This document shows positions 10,186 through 22,639 of a stretch of DNA of 64,000 nt, piece after piece (positions within the stretch are counted from its first letter, which is position 1; each line of letters opens with the position of its first letter). A program made the translations under genes and the position numbers. This DNA is from Odiellus spinosus (lineage: Eukaryota; Arthropoda; Arachnida; Opiliones; Phalangiidae), in contig OY987230.1 of NCBI GenBank assembly GCA_963920705.1, positions 7,006,001 through 7,070,000 of the forward strand. The letters are read 5' to 3'. Under the pieces are notes generated by a model. It did not search any database and had not been told where the DNA came from. It saw only the letters and a list, made by a program, of their open reading frames with translations.

Positions 10186-10368
10186 GCTGCGTTCACACTA
10201 CAGACTTTGAAACCGTTTTTAACCGTTTTGGAGAGGTCAAATTATAAAATTTCGAGATCACCCATGTAGACCTTTGATCAAGAAACAAATTGACTATCTT
10301 AAAAAGTCGATTTGAACATTCGAAACGGTTTGAAAACGGTTCAAAAGTGTCAAGTGTGAACGTAGCTT
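10186..10368 (+). mobile_element. GTTCACACTAG element, type B, 183 bp
   Basis: It starts AGCTGCGTTCACACTACAG and ends GTCAAGTGTGAACGTAGCT, a clear inverted terminus. AAACCGTTTT and AAACGGTTT words are mirrored inside. Other copies are at 16578-16764, 30481-30664 and 36628-36911. Confidence 0.85.
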
Positions 10369-11715
10369 ATATTAGCTGAACAAAACATTTTTCCGTTCTA
10401 TATCCACTCCCCTCAGTTTGATACAGTCCGATCGTAACTGGCCGGCTGTCGAATGAAGAGGAAAATCAATCGATTTATATATATATAGTTATAGTATTAG
10501 ACCGATTTGGAAACCTTCTGGCAAAGTTCTAAACTCGGTCATATCACGCGGAGAGCATTTTTCCTTCGTCGACTAGCGAGAGTAATAATAGTTCGACCGC
10601 CACAGAAAACTTTTTTTCAAATCGGGAAAACATATTCGCGAGAGGAAGCTAAGAGGAGCCCATTTCGTTGTTTACTAAAATTATTACATTTACGGAAAGG
10701 CCCCAAGTTTCGCGATATGTTTTTAAACTCTGCAAATGTCAGAAATATTTTATAAGGAAAATGGTGAAAATAACTTTTAAATTTAAAATTAATTAATGAT
10801 AGGATTTAAAGGTTTGGCGCCAAAAATATTATATTAAATTGGATCTTTATAAAGTTTGTTTTTTGGACTTTTTTTGTTGGAAAAATAGCTATTGCTAAAA
10901 CAAAAATGGACCGGTATAACCTATTTTGGTTTGATTTAAATTGAAAAAACAGATTTTAAGTGAAATTAAAGTGACTTTTACATCCTTTTTAACCAATTTC
11001 GGAATTTGGTTTAACAACCAGACGTTTAAAATTGATACAGCATGTTCAAAATATAACAAGTATTGGTTTAATCACGATGCATCGAGGAGGATTGAAATTA
11101 TCAACGATTCAACATCGTCAAAGGATTTAAGATTATTTTATAGGTGGGTTTAATTACTTATTACGCTAATCAATTACGAGCTTTACATTTTCAGAGATTA
11201 AATGTGTATGAAAAATTTGGGTCGCATCTAAATAAATTAAAAGAATTATTAATCCAATTAATGAAAGTGGAAGTGTATTGTATATTACTAATCATAAAAC
11301 GAATTATTTGTGGTTATATGCAGGGCCCAAATTTTCAGAATTCACGTTATGCTTGGTTAACGCGCCCACCGTGAGGCTGGAGCATGACCTAAAGTTCTTT
11401 TTTTCTCTGATTTTAATTTAAAGGGATACGAGACTCCGATAACCAGTTATATTTAAACGATTTGAGCTGTTATAAAAAGGTATCAAAACTCACTAAAGGT
11501 TTAGAGATAATTTACAGTCGATTATCAAAGAGGAGAACTAGACTCGTTAAGCCTAAATCCACTTTTAAAATAATTTAATTTAATGTAAAAATTCTCAAAA
11601 AAAAGTTAGTTGCTGATGCCATTGAAATATGGTATAAAAATGGGGCATGAACAATTTAACTCTTGAAACAAACCCCTCAATCAAAGACAAAATCTCATTG
11701 GGATAAGCAATATCC
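10369..11715. other. AT-rich intergenic stretch, no credible gene
   Basis: Three short frames (10507-10755, 10941-11153, 11144-11374) lack ATG context, splice signals or domains. The first has a moderately basic composition but starts at TTG. Confidence 0.4.
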
Positions 11716-11717
11716 GG

Positions 11718-12375
11718 AATGACAAGGGCGGATTAACATGGGAAACGATTTTGATGAAATTTTGCGCAGACGATCTATATACCGAGATAAGAACCCATGT
11801 AAAGTAGAGATCGGGGTTTGGACAAGAAATTTCTGATTATTTTATCTTTATTCATAACTTAAAATTTTTCGAGGAAAGTCTATGATAAATCCAATGTAAT
11901 CGCGAATAATTTTCCGATTATTTTTTTATGATTAACTGATTATCGGATAGTTGTGGATTATTTTGTCCAAACCCCGATCTCCAATGTAAAGTTTTAAACA
12001 ATTTTAACGTGTCATTTTATGAGATATAATACTTTTCACATCTACCACTTATTTTCAATGGGATATTGGCACCATTAACTTATTTAGCGATTCGTGGAAA
12101 ACGCGCGTAACAATACGCAAACTTCTTCCTTATAACGCGGTTAATACGCACGCGAAGGATCATCTCCTGATCTCTAGATACGTTAATGGTGTCAATATCC
12201 CTTTGAAAATACATGGTAGAAGTGAAAAGTACTTGAATTTATATCTCCAAAATGACACGTTAAAATTGTCTAAAACTTTGCTGCCTTTGCACGGGCTCTT
12301 ATCTCGGTATATAGATCGCCTGATCAAAATTTCTTCATAATCGTTATGGGGGTTTCCTTGTTAATCCGTCCTTTC
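11718..12375. mobile_element. Foldback element interrupted by a hAT-like MITE
   Basis: The left part (GGCGGATTAACATGG, TTTTGCGCAGACGATCTATA, ACCGAGATAAGA, TTTTAACGTGTCATTTT, GGGATATTGGCACCATTAAC) returns inverted in 12175-12375. A MITE with an 8-bp target duplication occupies 11805-11983 in the left arm only. A related fragment lies at about 32955-33030. Confidence 0.75.
11805..11983 (-). mobile_element. TAGAGATCGGGG hAT-like MITE with TSD ATGTAAAG
   Basis: 179 bp, non-coding, with termini TAGAGATCGGGGTTTGGAC and GTCCAAACCCCGATCTC. The 8-bp duplication ATGTAAAG is at 11797-11804 and 11984-11991. TIRs plus 8-bp duplications fit non-autonomous hAT elements. Confidence 0.92.
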
Positions 12376-12450
12376 CTTTCTTCGGGCTTAATTTCGTACA
12401 TTTAATAAATAACCACGAATTATCACGACGTCTTTGATGCCAGTTTTGAT

Positions 12451-12629
12451 TAGAGATCGGGGTTTGGACAAAATAATCCACAATTATCAGTTAATCAGTT
12501 AATCATAAAAAAATAATCGGAAAATTATTCGCGATTTCATTGGATTTATCATAGACTTTCCTTGAAAAATTTCAAGTTATGAATACAGATAAAATAATCA
12601 GAAATTTCTTGTCCAAACCCCGATCTCTA
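12451..12629 (+). mobile_element. TAGAGATCGGGG hAT-like MITE with TSD GTTTTGAT
   Basis: 179 bp, same family, opposite orientation to the copy at 11.8 kb. The duplication GTTTTGAT is at 12443-12450 and 12630-12637. Confidence 0.92.
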
Positions 12630-12639
12630 GTTTTGATAA

Positions 12640-13102
12640 TGTTATTATACGTTCCAAAAATGGAATGGAGAATGAAATGTAATAATTATAATCGAGATTA
12701 AATTTTATCTCCGGATAATACGCGTCTGTTTATATAATTTGTGGTTTTATATTATAACAAACAATTTATCCGAGATTAAAATATCTGAAAAGTTAATCAT
12801 TATCCGATTCCGAGCTCTATCTAACACTATATTGGTATCCCCCCTTGTAAAGGGTACCGTTTTTACGCTATTATTAGCAACTCGATACGATAAGTCATCG
12901 TCTAAATCTCTACATTTTTCCAAACTACATTTAAATAACGGTCTTTGTCACCCATAAATAAAGTTATTATGGGACGATCCACACTGTAAATAAAGCATCT
13001 CGACAAGTTATAGCTCCCAAAAGCCTCTTTCCCATAGACCATAATAAGTTCATGTCTTTGTTTAAAAAATTCAAAGCAGCCCACCTATATTTCTAAAAGC
13101 TG

Positions 13103-13133
<31 letters not shown>

Positions 13134-13237
13134 TACCACTAGAAGGATATAATGGAAGAAGCGTGTCAAATTGCAATAAGAATTTGAACAAAGTAAGAAA
13201 AGGCCCGAAAACTAACGGTAGTTTACAATAAACCATA
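12640..13237. other. Intergenic, with fragments of a GAGCTCGGAATCGG repeat and a poly(A) run
   Basis: About 12760-12822 matches about 53210-53276 (AAAATATCTGAAAA, TTAATCATTATCCGATT, GCGAGCTCTA-type end). A run of A spans about 13104-13129. No gene is seen. Confidence 0.5.
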
Positions 13238-13653
13238 TTATATCCATTAAGGTTAAGTGACTTTTTTTATCGATTCCTTATCGTTTAAATAGGCCTAATC
13301 CAACAGTAAAAAGTTTACAAAACAAATATTAAACTAGAAATAAATTTAAAACTTACCCGGGAAATAGGTTTAGCGGGATTCACGGAGATCCTGAATTGCC
13401 TCCGTGTAAGGCCTAGCGACCAATGAGCGAAGGCCCATCGTTCACGCGAGATCTCCAAGAGAATTTCATTCGTGTTTGATTGGTCGCAATTCTGGATCTC
13501 CATGAATCAAGCTAAGCCTACTTTCCGGGTAAGTTTTAAATTTATTAAGTTTAATATTTGTTTTGCAAACTTTTTATTGATGGACTAGGCCTATTTAAAC
13601 GATAAAGAATAGATAAAAAAATCACTTGTTATTAGGTTGTATTGTCCCTTTAA
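13238..13653. mobile_element. TTAA-flanked foldback element, AAAGGGAGAATG family
   Basis: Same blocks as 9418-9800: GATTCCTTATCGTTTAAA at both sides, inverted, with AAGCCTA/TAGGTTTAGC in the middle. It ends ATTGTCCCTTTAA. The left terminus is eroded. Confidence 0.7.
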
Positions 13654-14207
13654 CAGTGTCAACTTTGTCATATTATCCCCTTCTGGTATGACAAAGATCC
13701 AAAGAATAATAGTATATTTTTCGAGTCTTTATGCCCTTTTCTCTCCCATATTTCTAAAGGTCAAAAACCAGCAGCTACCAAGCATCGCCATATAACATTA
13801 TCATCGAAATAAAAACACGGAACTCTACGTCTAAAAATAATATATATTTAAATTACTATTGATTAAAACTAAAGCGAAGGAAAGAGAAACGGGTACTCTA
13901 TATTTTATAAGTAACATTGTCAATATATAAGTAATCATAAAAGATGACATGCTAGTTGAATTAATTTATAATAATAATAAAGCGTATATTGTCGGTAATT
14001 AGCGAGGTATGTGGCTACCGTTACAAAGTCGCGGATTCGGGTAATCAAAGTCCCAGTTTGGATGCTGGTAACGGTAAAAAGATAGAATTAGACCTAAGGT
14101 TTAGTTTATAACTTATTATATTTCATTTCCAATTGTTTAGCGTATGAAAAATTGAAATAAAAATATGTTATAAAAGAAAATATTCAACGCGTGCATCGAG
14201 TATTTTG
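13654..14207. other. AT-rich intergenic stretch, nothing recognised
   Basis: No credible ORF. A GTGGCTACCGTTAC / GGTAACGG pair near 14010-14075 forms a weak inverted repeat. Confidence 0.4.
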
Positions 14208-14398
14208 TTCGATGGAAGGCAAGGCGTTACGCTATTGGTTGTATAGGGTCAGTTTAAAAGAACAGTGAACCCTATTTTAATTTTTAAAATCATTATGATA
14301 TATTTCCCGAATGATTAATTACGCGGATAGGTCTTATAACTAGTAGAAGAATGGATAAAAAAGATCTTCAATTTCCTTTTCACCCTCCCTTTTTTTTA
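14208..14398. mobile_element. Half copy of the TTAA-flanked foldback family
   Basis: It matches the right half of 34551-34959: AGGCGTTACGCTATTGGTTG, TACGCGGATAGGTCTTATAA, TTTTCACCCTCCCTTT. Confidence 0.6.
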
Positions 14399-14521
14399 AG
14401 GACAATTCTTGCCTCCAAAAGTGATTTCCTGATATTTCCCTGATTTTTTGAAAACATTCAAATTCCCCGATATCTTAGATCTTCTATAGGTTTGTACGAA
14501 TCATGTAAAAATCTCTCAGGA

Positions 14522-14696
14522 TAGAGATCGGGGTTTGGACAAAATAATCCACAACTATCTGTTAATCAGTTAATCATAAAAAAATAATCGGAAAATTATT
14601 CGCGATTACATTGGATTTATCATAGACTTTCCTCGAAAAAATTTAAGTTATGAATAAAGATAAAATAATCAGAAATTTCTTGTCCAAACCCCGATT
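14522..14696 (+). mobile_element. TAGAGATCGGGG hAT-like MITE, right end lost
   Basis: The left terminus is intact. The right terminus stops at AACCCCGATTAATTAATTAA and its last bases are replaced by an AATT run, so no target duplication can be read. Confidence 0.8.
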
Positions 14697-15214
14697 AATT
14701 AATTAATTAAACCCAGTTTAATTCACTGTAATTAGCTTATATGGCATACTTTGAGAGGTTATGTGACGTATGTTCATAGTATATACCACCCACTCGATTA
14801 TATTCAACAGCCTAGCTCTCTTTCTCTCCTCTAACTCACTCTCTGTTGCCTCTACGTGGAAACGTTCGAAGTGTTTCCGATCGAAGTAATTTTGTCATAA
14901 CTACTATATACTGAACCCTACTCGATATAGAGGAAGAAAATTTAGAAAAGGAAAACGTTTAAACGTCCGCCGGCACTCGAAAGGAAACTCGTGTCGAATG
15001 TCAACGTCGCGACGAACTATTCATGGAAAAATATTATAAGAAAAAATTGGATACCGCGCCCGCAAAACTAGGTAACAAAAAATTCCAACTTTATTTATTG
15101 TTACAATGTTATTTTACGTTATTTTAATCAAAGGGAGAGGGAATCGTAAGAAAAGGGGTAATTTAGTTAAAATGGGAGAAATTGTTTAAATATTGCAGCC
15201 TACAATTGAAGAAT
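14697..15214. other. Intergenic stretch, no gene recognised
   Basis: A somewhat GC-richer patch at about 14950-15060 (TCCGCCGGCACTCG, GTCAACGTCGCGACG) has no long frame or confident splice pair. Confidence 0.35.
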
Positions 15215-16080
15215 GATGGCTAACAGCCTCCATGATTAGGCTTAGCTATTTGCGACAAGTGAATTTTGGTTATGAAAGGGTAAAACGTTTTACAAATTAC
15301 ATCCATGATTAGGCTTAGCTATTAACTAGCAGCCTAGCACGTGGGTTTAGTATTTGATGGTAAAACATTTTTGAAACAACCTCCCTGATTAGGCTTAGCT
15401 ATTTGCGAACAAGTGAGTTTTGGTTATGAAATGGCAAAACATTTTTGAAATTACCTCCATGATTAGGCTTAGCTATTAACTAGCAGAGCCTAGCAAGTGA
15501 GTTCGGTATTAAAGGGTAAATATTTTTGAACTATACTTCCCTGATTAGGCTTAGCTATTAGCTAGCGGCCAAACACGTGGGTTCGGTATTAGAGGGTAAA
15601 ATATTTTTGAAACTACTCTCTGATTAGGCTTAACTATTTGCGAACAAGTGAGTTTTGGTTATGAAACGGCAAAACATTTTTCAAATTACCTCCATGATTA
15701 GGCTTAGCTGTTAGCTAGCAACATATTACGTGGGTTAGGTATTAGAGGGTAAAACATTTTTAAAACAACTTCCATGATTAGGCTTAGCTGTTTGTAAACA
15801 CGATTGTATTCGCATTGAAGATAAAACACTTTGAAACTATACCTTCGTGATTATTCTTAGCTATTTGCGATATTTAAGGGACTATACGCGATTTTTAAAC
15901 CCCCTTTAAAGTCGCCTTCTTTTCTGGCTTAGCAGACGACGTTGACCGTAACAAATTGTACAGTCGAAGCTAGGCTGTGTGCATAAGGGAAGATCCTTTT
16001 AAAAAGGGCAAATTTCAGAGCATATTTTAAAGATAAAAACGTTTTTGAAACTACCTCCATGATTAGGCTTAGCATGTCTA
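15215..16080 (+). repeat. Tandem repeat, unit about 75 bp, about nine diverged copies
   Basis: The anchor GATTAGGCTTAGCTATT recurs at about 15235, 15307, 15387, 15462, 15543, 15621, 15698 and 15776, then degenerates, with one more at about 16060. Two unit types alternate: one has TGCGAACAAGTGAGTTTTGG, the other ACTAGCAGCCTAGCACGTGG. A higher-order pattern is therefore likely. Confidence 0.85.
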
Positions 16081-16577
16081 AATCGATTGAAAATAACTTG
16101 CTTACATATTCTAGTATCCCTTTAAACTCGTTACTTAGTTTAAATCGCTAGACTTTGGTGTTTCACGAAGATAACATTATGAAAATCTCCCGAGTTGTTC
16201 CCGCTCATAATTTGTAAATATTCTTTAGAATTTTGTTGAATTTTGCAATTGAAGTATAAAAACTTTTGCATTTTTTTTGCAACTATAAAAATTCTAAAGC
16301 CGCAGAGCAAAAAAAATTCCTCCAAAAATAAAAAGACATTACCCAATAAGAAGCTTAGTGCACTAACCATTTTTGTTTGTGTTCAGGTAACTAATCTGAT
16401 TATTGAATAAGCTACTAGCGGGAAAGAGTTAATTAAATTTCTTTCCAAAGCATACGATGCTAAAATCCGATTCAGTTAAGCTTTTTCTTTCTCCGAAAAG
16501 AGTGCTTCTGAAAACTTCTGATCACATAAGCCTTTTTGGGTGGTTAAAGGGACTGCGTCTGAAATTCCCCACGTTAC
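16081..16577. other. Intergenic stretch, no gene recognised
   Basis: A minus-strand frame at 16140-16370 is hydrophobic but AT-driven and has no support. Confidence 0.35.
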
Positions 16578-16764
16578 AGAAGCTACGTTCACACTAGCAA
16601 CTTTGAAATCGTTTTCAAATCGTTTCGAATGTTAAAATTGACTTTTCAAGCGAACAATTCCATTCTTTGACAAATGATCTTTACAGTTGACCTTAAAATT
16701 TTCAATTTTGACCTTTCCAAAACGGTTGAAAACGGTTTCAAAGTCTGTAGTGTGAACACGGCTA
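16578..16764 (-). mobile_element. GTTCACACTAG element, type B
   Basis: It begins AAGCTACGTTCACACTAGC and ends TCTGTAGTGTGAACACGGCT. It lies directly beside a type A copy. Confidence 0.8.
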
Positions 16765-16765
16765 G

Positions 16766-17063
16766 AAGCTACGGTCACACTAGCATTTCTTAATCGATTT
16801 GAAACGGTACAATCAAATCGATAATCAAATCGTCTGGAATCGTTTTAAGCGTCATGTGTTCACGCATTATCTTTATAAATCGATTTATCGTAGCTTCATC
16901 TATGGGTTGTTGAAACCGAATCGGTATAAAACTGATTCCCGAAGCAGTTTCGAGAAATCTAACCAAATCGATTCGAGAAAAGACGGTTTCCCGTTCATAC
17001 GACTCTAGCGAAACGTTTTGAAACGGTTTAAATCGATTCCAAAGCCTAGCATGAACGCGGCTA
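16766..17063 (+). mobile_element. GTTCACACTAG element, type A, near full length
   Basis: It runs from AAGCTACGGTCACACTAGC to CCTAGCATGAACGCGGCT with all family blocks in order. Confidence 0.85.
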
Positions 17064-17094
17064 ATGTCTTTCTGTTCGACACTAACGCTAAACT

Positions 17095-17560
17095 TTAAAG
17101 GAAAGACATGAGCTAAAACTGGAGCAGCTTCTAAATTTATTTTCGGAATCACCATGAGCCAAAAAAAGTATTAGAGTATTTTCAAGCAATTTTTAGACAC
17201 TTTTTGCTTTAAGTTTGAATGTAAGTGAAGTATAAATTCGCGCCAAATCCTCCAATCATATTATATCAGCCTTCAACAGCGCTATTACGATAGAGTTTGT
17301 ATAAAACGTCACCAGAAGGAGAAAGCGACGCCTTCAGAATAAATTGGGATATCTGTATGGTACGTTGAAGGCGGGAACTATTAATTGGGTTCACCTGATT
17401 GGTTCGATTGTATACTTCATTTACATTCAACTTTACTAAACTTTAGAAATGAATACACCTAAAACGTGTGCATTAATTGTGAAAAAAGTCTCGAATATGT
17501 TTTTTGGTATAATTATCTCGAAAAAATTTAAATGCTGTTTCATTTTTAGCTTAATTTTTA
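17095..17560. mobile_element. TTAA-flanked foldback element, GGAGCTAAAAATGGAAC family
   Basis: The left end after TTAA reads GAGCTAAAACTGGAGCAGC, then ATTTATTTTCGGAATCACC. The right end mirrors it (ATGCTGTTTCATTTTTAGC). The centre has CAGCCTTCAACAGCGC. Relatives are at about 25870-26290, 57487-57697 and 61010-61348. Confidence 0.65.
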
Positions 17561-17582
17561 GCGCGTAATTATTTTAGCACTG

Positions 17583-18025
17583 TTAAAGGGAGAATGAAAG
17601 GTCGAAACAACATATTTTTAATCGAGTAAGAATGCTAAAATAATGAGAAAAATAATAATATAACTCACCAATAATATTTCGTTATTTTATAATCAATTTC
17701 CAAAGTTCCGAAACTTGCAGATACTAAGCCTTGGCTGCCTAGCTCGGCGAACTAGGCGAGCACGAGCCGAGCGAGTACGCGTATTTTTAAAATACGCGTA
17801 CTCGCTCGTGATTGGCGACAAGAACAGCCGCGAATATTAAAAAAAATTCAGGTCGTGCTAGCCTAGTTCACCGAGCTAGGCAGCTTAGGCTTAGCATCGG
17901 AACTTTGCAAATTGATTATAAAATAATGAAATATTTTTGGTGAGTTATATTATTGTTTTTCTCATTATTTTAGCATTCATAATCGATTAAAAATAGGTTG
18001 TTTCGGCCTTTCATTCTCCCTTTAA
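17583..18025. mobile_element. TTAA-flanked foldback element, AAAGGGAGAATGAAAGG family
   Basis: The left arm (AAGGGAGAATGAAAGGTCG, TATTTCGTTATTTTATAATC, TTCCGAAACTTGCAGATAC, TAGCTCGGCGAACTAGGC) is repeated inverted in the right arm. The centre is a TACTCGCTCG/CGAGCGAGTA hairpin. TTAA occurs at both ends. The second copy, 23170-23954, contains a nested insertion. Confidence 0.88.
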
Positions 18026-18223
18026 GGGAGGGATTCTGAAGGTTACGCGTAATTGCTTCAGTAAAGTCAAAGATAAAGCCTGTACACCGACTAGCTGAGT
18101 GACTAATAGCTCCTAGGTATTTTTAAATATATCACTAATATTTCATTCCGCATGGAAAAAAAAAAACAAAAAAAAAACACTTTTTTCCGTTTCACCATTT
18201 GTTAGTACAAAATTCTAAATTAA

Positions 18224-18786
18224 AGTAGACACGCAACCCGACTCGATTCGGGGGTCATTGCAATTGATCTCCCAAATTTAATTGGTTTAGAAATGGAAAG
18301 GCTATTTTTACAATACTTTTTGATCTCGCCCATTGAATTACGAAAGAAATTGGCTTACCCGAAAAGTAAAAATCTTATTATTTGCTCAAAAAAAGGTCTA
18401 AAATTTTAAAATTCCAACATAATTAATCCTACCATACACCAAATGAAAAAAACTTGAATTCAATCAATGTGAACTAAAGGCATTTTAAATTTTGGTCCAC
18501 TTATGTTGAATTCAGATCATTTCATTTGGTAAATGAAAGCGAATTCAAAAATAATTTTCTGATTTGAACTATATTTGACCAAATTAGGCGATTTTTCCTG
18601 ATTGGCTAAGCCGATTTCTTTCGTTATTCTATAGGAGCACATTAAAATGAAAAGTAAAACCCACGTCACGCGTATGTAACAAATAGCCTTGGTAATGTTT
18701 TCAATTTCTCGTGATTAAATTCGCGAGTTGGGCGCGAGATCAATTTGCCAAGCTGCCCAAATAGAGTCAGGTTGGGTGTCTACTTC
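18224..18786. mobile_element. TIR element GTAGACACgCAACCCGACTC family
   Basis: The left end AAGTAGACACGCAACCCGAC is the inverse of the right end GTCAGGTTGGGTGTCTACTT. It is about 560 bp. A diverged copy at about 60400-60775 shares GGAGCACGTTGAAATGAAAA and GATTAAATTCGCGAG blocks. No transposase frame. Confidence 0.7.
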
Positions 18787-18953
18787 AAGAAGCTCGAGGG
18801 CAAAAGAGTAATTTGAAAACGTACTTAATGGGACGTACTCCTCCCTTCGAAATGATCAGCTTATTATTTTAATATACTGAGAAAGAATAAAAAATGAGAA
18901 AAGCATAGACTTAAAGGAAGACTATCAACTGAAAGGTTTTTTAATTTTTACCT

Positions 18954-20283
18954 AGAGCTCGGAATTCGTATAATATTTATTAATTGGATAAAATCTACTA
19001 AATTCTGACGTATATTATCTGTTTGATTAAAAATAAGACTATTTTTCATTCCAGTTATTCGAAGATAAAGTAAAAAACTTAATCCATATCCATTTTTATC
19101 CGAAATTGCTTTACCTTAGAATATTATCCGCGTTATACCTAGGAAGATGAATGGATAGGAACGGCCACCTCATGTTATAACTTGCGTCGTTTCAAAGTCA
19201 GCTTCTGCTTTCAATTCCCCCTTTGTTTCCCCCCCTTTGCTGATACGTATTTTCTAATGCGCATCCTTTTTCGCGCACGCTACGTGTAACACTCGTGACT
19301 CCTTGCTAGAGAAGGAGCGAGGTATGGATTTTCTCAGCAGGGGTGCCAATTTACAATAAGGTTTCGATTCCACCACAATTTGCACCGCGTAAATATTTAC
19401 CTTATCCGTTATCCTTACGAATAGTTTATTTATTGGGACATTGAGCGCCTCGCTTTACGCGCGCTGATCATCACGTTTAGTGACCATTCGCCCGCAGCTG
19501 GTTCACTATCTGTGGTTCACCTTAATTTGGCAGCGCGTATAAACCTACTCTTTCCTTTATTTCTAAGAATTGTTTACTTAGAAATGTAAGGAGGGTTATT
19601 GGAAGAGGGTCCCCAACTTCATGTTGTACGAAATTTGTCACCCGCGAATAAAAGGATGACCTTGTACCATTACAATCAGTGAGAGAGCGGACTAAAACAC
19701 TCCCCAAGCCCACTCTTCCAGGGAAATCCGAAATTATTCAGGTGCAGCTAAGGCGCCTAGGATATAGCCTGCTGTAATTTGATGCGAGATGTCACGTGAG
19801 TGCGCACCAAAAAAGCGCAGTTAGCTTCTTTGGACACAGAAGCGAGAGAGGAAAACTACGTCATCTTCAGACATTTCACTATACTAGTGGCCGTTCCTCT
19901 CATTCATCTTCCTAGGTTATACGTTCGGATAAGAAAATTCAAAATTTATTTTCGTGAAAAATAACGAATAAAAAGATGATTAAAAATCTTAGTTTCGTCG
20001 TTTTATTTATATTCTTCAAATTAAACGTCAATTTGAAATATTTTTCTTATATTTTAGACTAATTCTGGAATCGTGAATTTTCTTATCCATCGTTATACGT
20101 TTGAATACGTCGAGTAATTTGTTCGTAGACAAAGCGCCAAACGCTTATTTTTGGGTAAACCTTATACGTTTAAAAATTATACGAATATACAAATTTCATT
20201 TTTTAGTTACAATTTATCCCAAAATAAAATATCTGAAAATATACGAATAACAGAAGATAATGGATATCCGATTCCGAGCTCTA
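18954..20283. mobile_element. Diverged GAGCTCGGAATCGG repeat carrying a nested TIR element
   Basis: The left end TAGAGCTCGGAATTCG and the right end CCGATTCCGAGCTCTA are inverse. The interior includes TTCGGATAAGAAAATTC-type hairpin arms. The element at 19138-19916 sits inside. Both boundaries are inferred from the termini and the interior is weakly conserved. Confidence 0.45.
19138..19916. mobile_element. TIR element CCTAGGAAGATGAATG with TSD TTATA
   Basis: The termini CCTAGGAAGATGAATG and CATTCATCTTCCTAGG are followed inward by AGGAACGGCC on both sides. It is flanked by TTATA at 19133-19137 and 19917-19921. It is 779 bp. The interior is GC-richer than the background but has no transposase-length frame. 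Confidence 0.85.
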
Positions 20284-20306
20284 CTTTTACCGGTGTTTAA
20301 TAATAA

Positions 20307-20601
20307 CATAAGTAACATAATAGACGTAAGTATGCCAATTAAGTAATTTATTTACTAACACCTTGTTTCACGGTGATGACGTAAATTACGTCGTTTTTTT
20401 TTTCAATGACGAAATTTACATCATCAGCCTTACTCCTGGGAAACGGATGTCGCGATATCCATACGCCAAAGACTACATATGAGACTACACCAGAACATGT
20501 TAGTCCAATTATTTTATGGTTCGTGTAGAACAAGCTCTTAGTAAATATTTTGTATGGAAGAGATCCTTAATGGCATACTTATGTCTATTATGTTACTTAT
20601 G
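20307..20601. mobile_element. TIR element CATAAGTAACATAATAGAC with TSD ATAATAA
   Basis: The left terminus CATAAGTAACATAATAGAC and the inverse right terminus are followed inward by GTATGCCAATTAAG / CTTAATGGCATAC. A central hairpin has arms GATGACGTAAATTACGTC and GACGAAATTTACATC. ATAATAA occurs at 20300-20306 and 20602-20608; it is low-complexity, so the duplication is less certain than the termini. Confidence 0.8.
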
Positions 20602-20608
20602 ATAATAA

Positions 20609-22639
20609 TTATATATAATAGACTGGATTTTTTGACAATTATTAATCAATGAGCTATTACATGTATAATGTCGTGTTTTAAATGTTGCGTAATTATCATA
20701 TTCTTAATATATTAAAAGTACTGAAATGCCTTTTAGAAGAGATCTTAAAACGCCGCGCAATAGATATACGCCTCAATTCGCGTCAGCTTCGCGTTTTAAG
20801 TTTATATATAGTGTCCGAAGACAGACAGACATTGTTACAGAGATAATTATTTATTTTAGATTATTTCAATTAGTAAACGTAATTTTTGAAGTGACTTAAT
20901 CAGACACTATAGAGAATGTCTGAGATAGTGACGTGGAGAGCTAAAAACGTCTATCTTTTCTTATCTTTAAATATAAAAATTCAGTTAAATATATTTTTTA
21001 ATTTTGTATAAATACGGAATCAAATTGAACCTTAGTTTTAGTATTTTGCTGACATTTAAACTAGTCTCACATTTATTAGCCCCCACAATAGTTTCGCGAT
21101 AGCGGAGCTTTAAGAGATCCAGCTGTTGGCGTACTCTGATAAACTGGAGTCTATGGTCTCAGTGTCAGAGTGTAGGTGATGTACTGTTTGAACATGTAGT
21201 CCCTTGTCCCCGGGGAGTGTGGCGGAAGATCCGCCAAGGTTGGGCCTTTTCTATCGTCGCTATAAGGGCGATTCCGTGTTCTCAATCCTTCTTAGTCACA
21301 AAAACCCTGGATAATCGCGTATTCTCTCCGAGGACCCGTAAGTCTTGTAAGACTTGGCCCTTGTACTAAAGAGTGGCATGTAGGTCATTGTAGCGAACAC
21401 GTATATTTAATCAAAAACGTCATTTCATCTAATAGTATCCCTTTAAAAATAAAAAAGGAAACCTTTCCATATTATAAGAATAATAGTTTTTCTTTTAACG
21501 GTTAATGGAAAAATCGAGTCGTGTTTATCAAAGATGTGAGTAGAATTTTAAAAACCATCGTATTTCTGAAACAGATAGTGTTTTTTACGCCTCCGCTAGA
21601 GTTCTAAGCGAACTCCCCGCGCGGAACGGTACATATCAAATAGTTCCAGCCCGCGGTTTTCAAATGTTCAGTTCTTGGCGTAGAGCATTGTATTATCTTA
21701 AGGGGGTTTACTCGAGTACGAGTTGAACATTTTTCACCATTAGGTTTCACCAACAAACCTATATATTCGCGCGTTCTTGTCACTTGACATCATTACCTGA
21801 GTCTAAGGGACTCTTACTCTTTCCCTTCTCCTAGAGACCGACACTCTGATGATGGATTTTGTTTTCAGTTTGTAGTAGCAAACGCACGCCACTTTATCAC
21901 GTTTCTATACTTTATTATCTATTTTGTTTAGTGGAGTAGCAGATGGTTTCATCTTATAAGTACTTAGGGATTCTTCAGGGGTGAGATTTTAGTCGGGGAC
22001 AGGGAAAGTTTGGGTCGGGGTTGAATTTATTAAATATTTTTCCAAAGCGAGAGTTTTAAATGATTTTACATCGTTTTGTAATGAAAAATTATTTGAAATA
22101 TCGAAAGTAAGTCTTTATAAAAACTTAAATCTTGACTATGACCATGGAGTTACAACTTCAGATCTTTACTTATTTTACAAAGGAATATTTTCAAAAGGGT
22201 TAGGTTTTAAAAACCCGGCTTTTTCTTGGAAAACTAGACTCAATAATTGGGTTCGGGATAAACCCGTGGGTCCCCGACATACCAGGCAAAGATCCCTAAC
22301 ATATAGGCGTAGTATACTTCGATCTGGTTATCTATACTTAGATTAAGATGAAAACCTCTCACGTAAAAAAAATGTAAGCGGATTAAAAATATCGGTGAAA
22401 ATTCTTAATAAGGACACCTGAGAATACTTTGATATTTTCGACTTTCTTAGAAATCAAACGTCAATTAATATCTTGATGAACTTACTACAATGATTGCGTA
22501 AGTCAAAATTGGACTGGATATAACGAATATAATAGTAAACAGAGAAGATACAATAAATAACGTAAGGGAAATCTCTCAGTATTAATGCTATGACGTCATC
22601 AAATGGGCAAAACGAATGGGAAGACCCATATTCAAAATA
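20609..22639. other. Intergenic, no gene recognised
   Basis: It contains a dispersed CAGACAGACATTGTTACAG fragment near 20825. A GC-richer patch at about 21095-21400 (CCGGGGAGTGTGGCGG, AGATCCGCC) has multiple stops in every frame. I see no splice pair I would defend. Confidence 0.35.
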
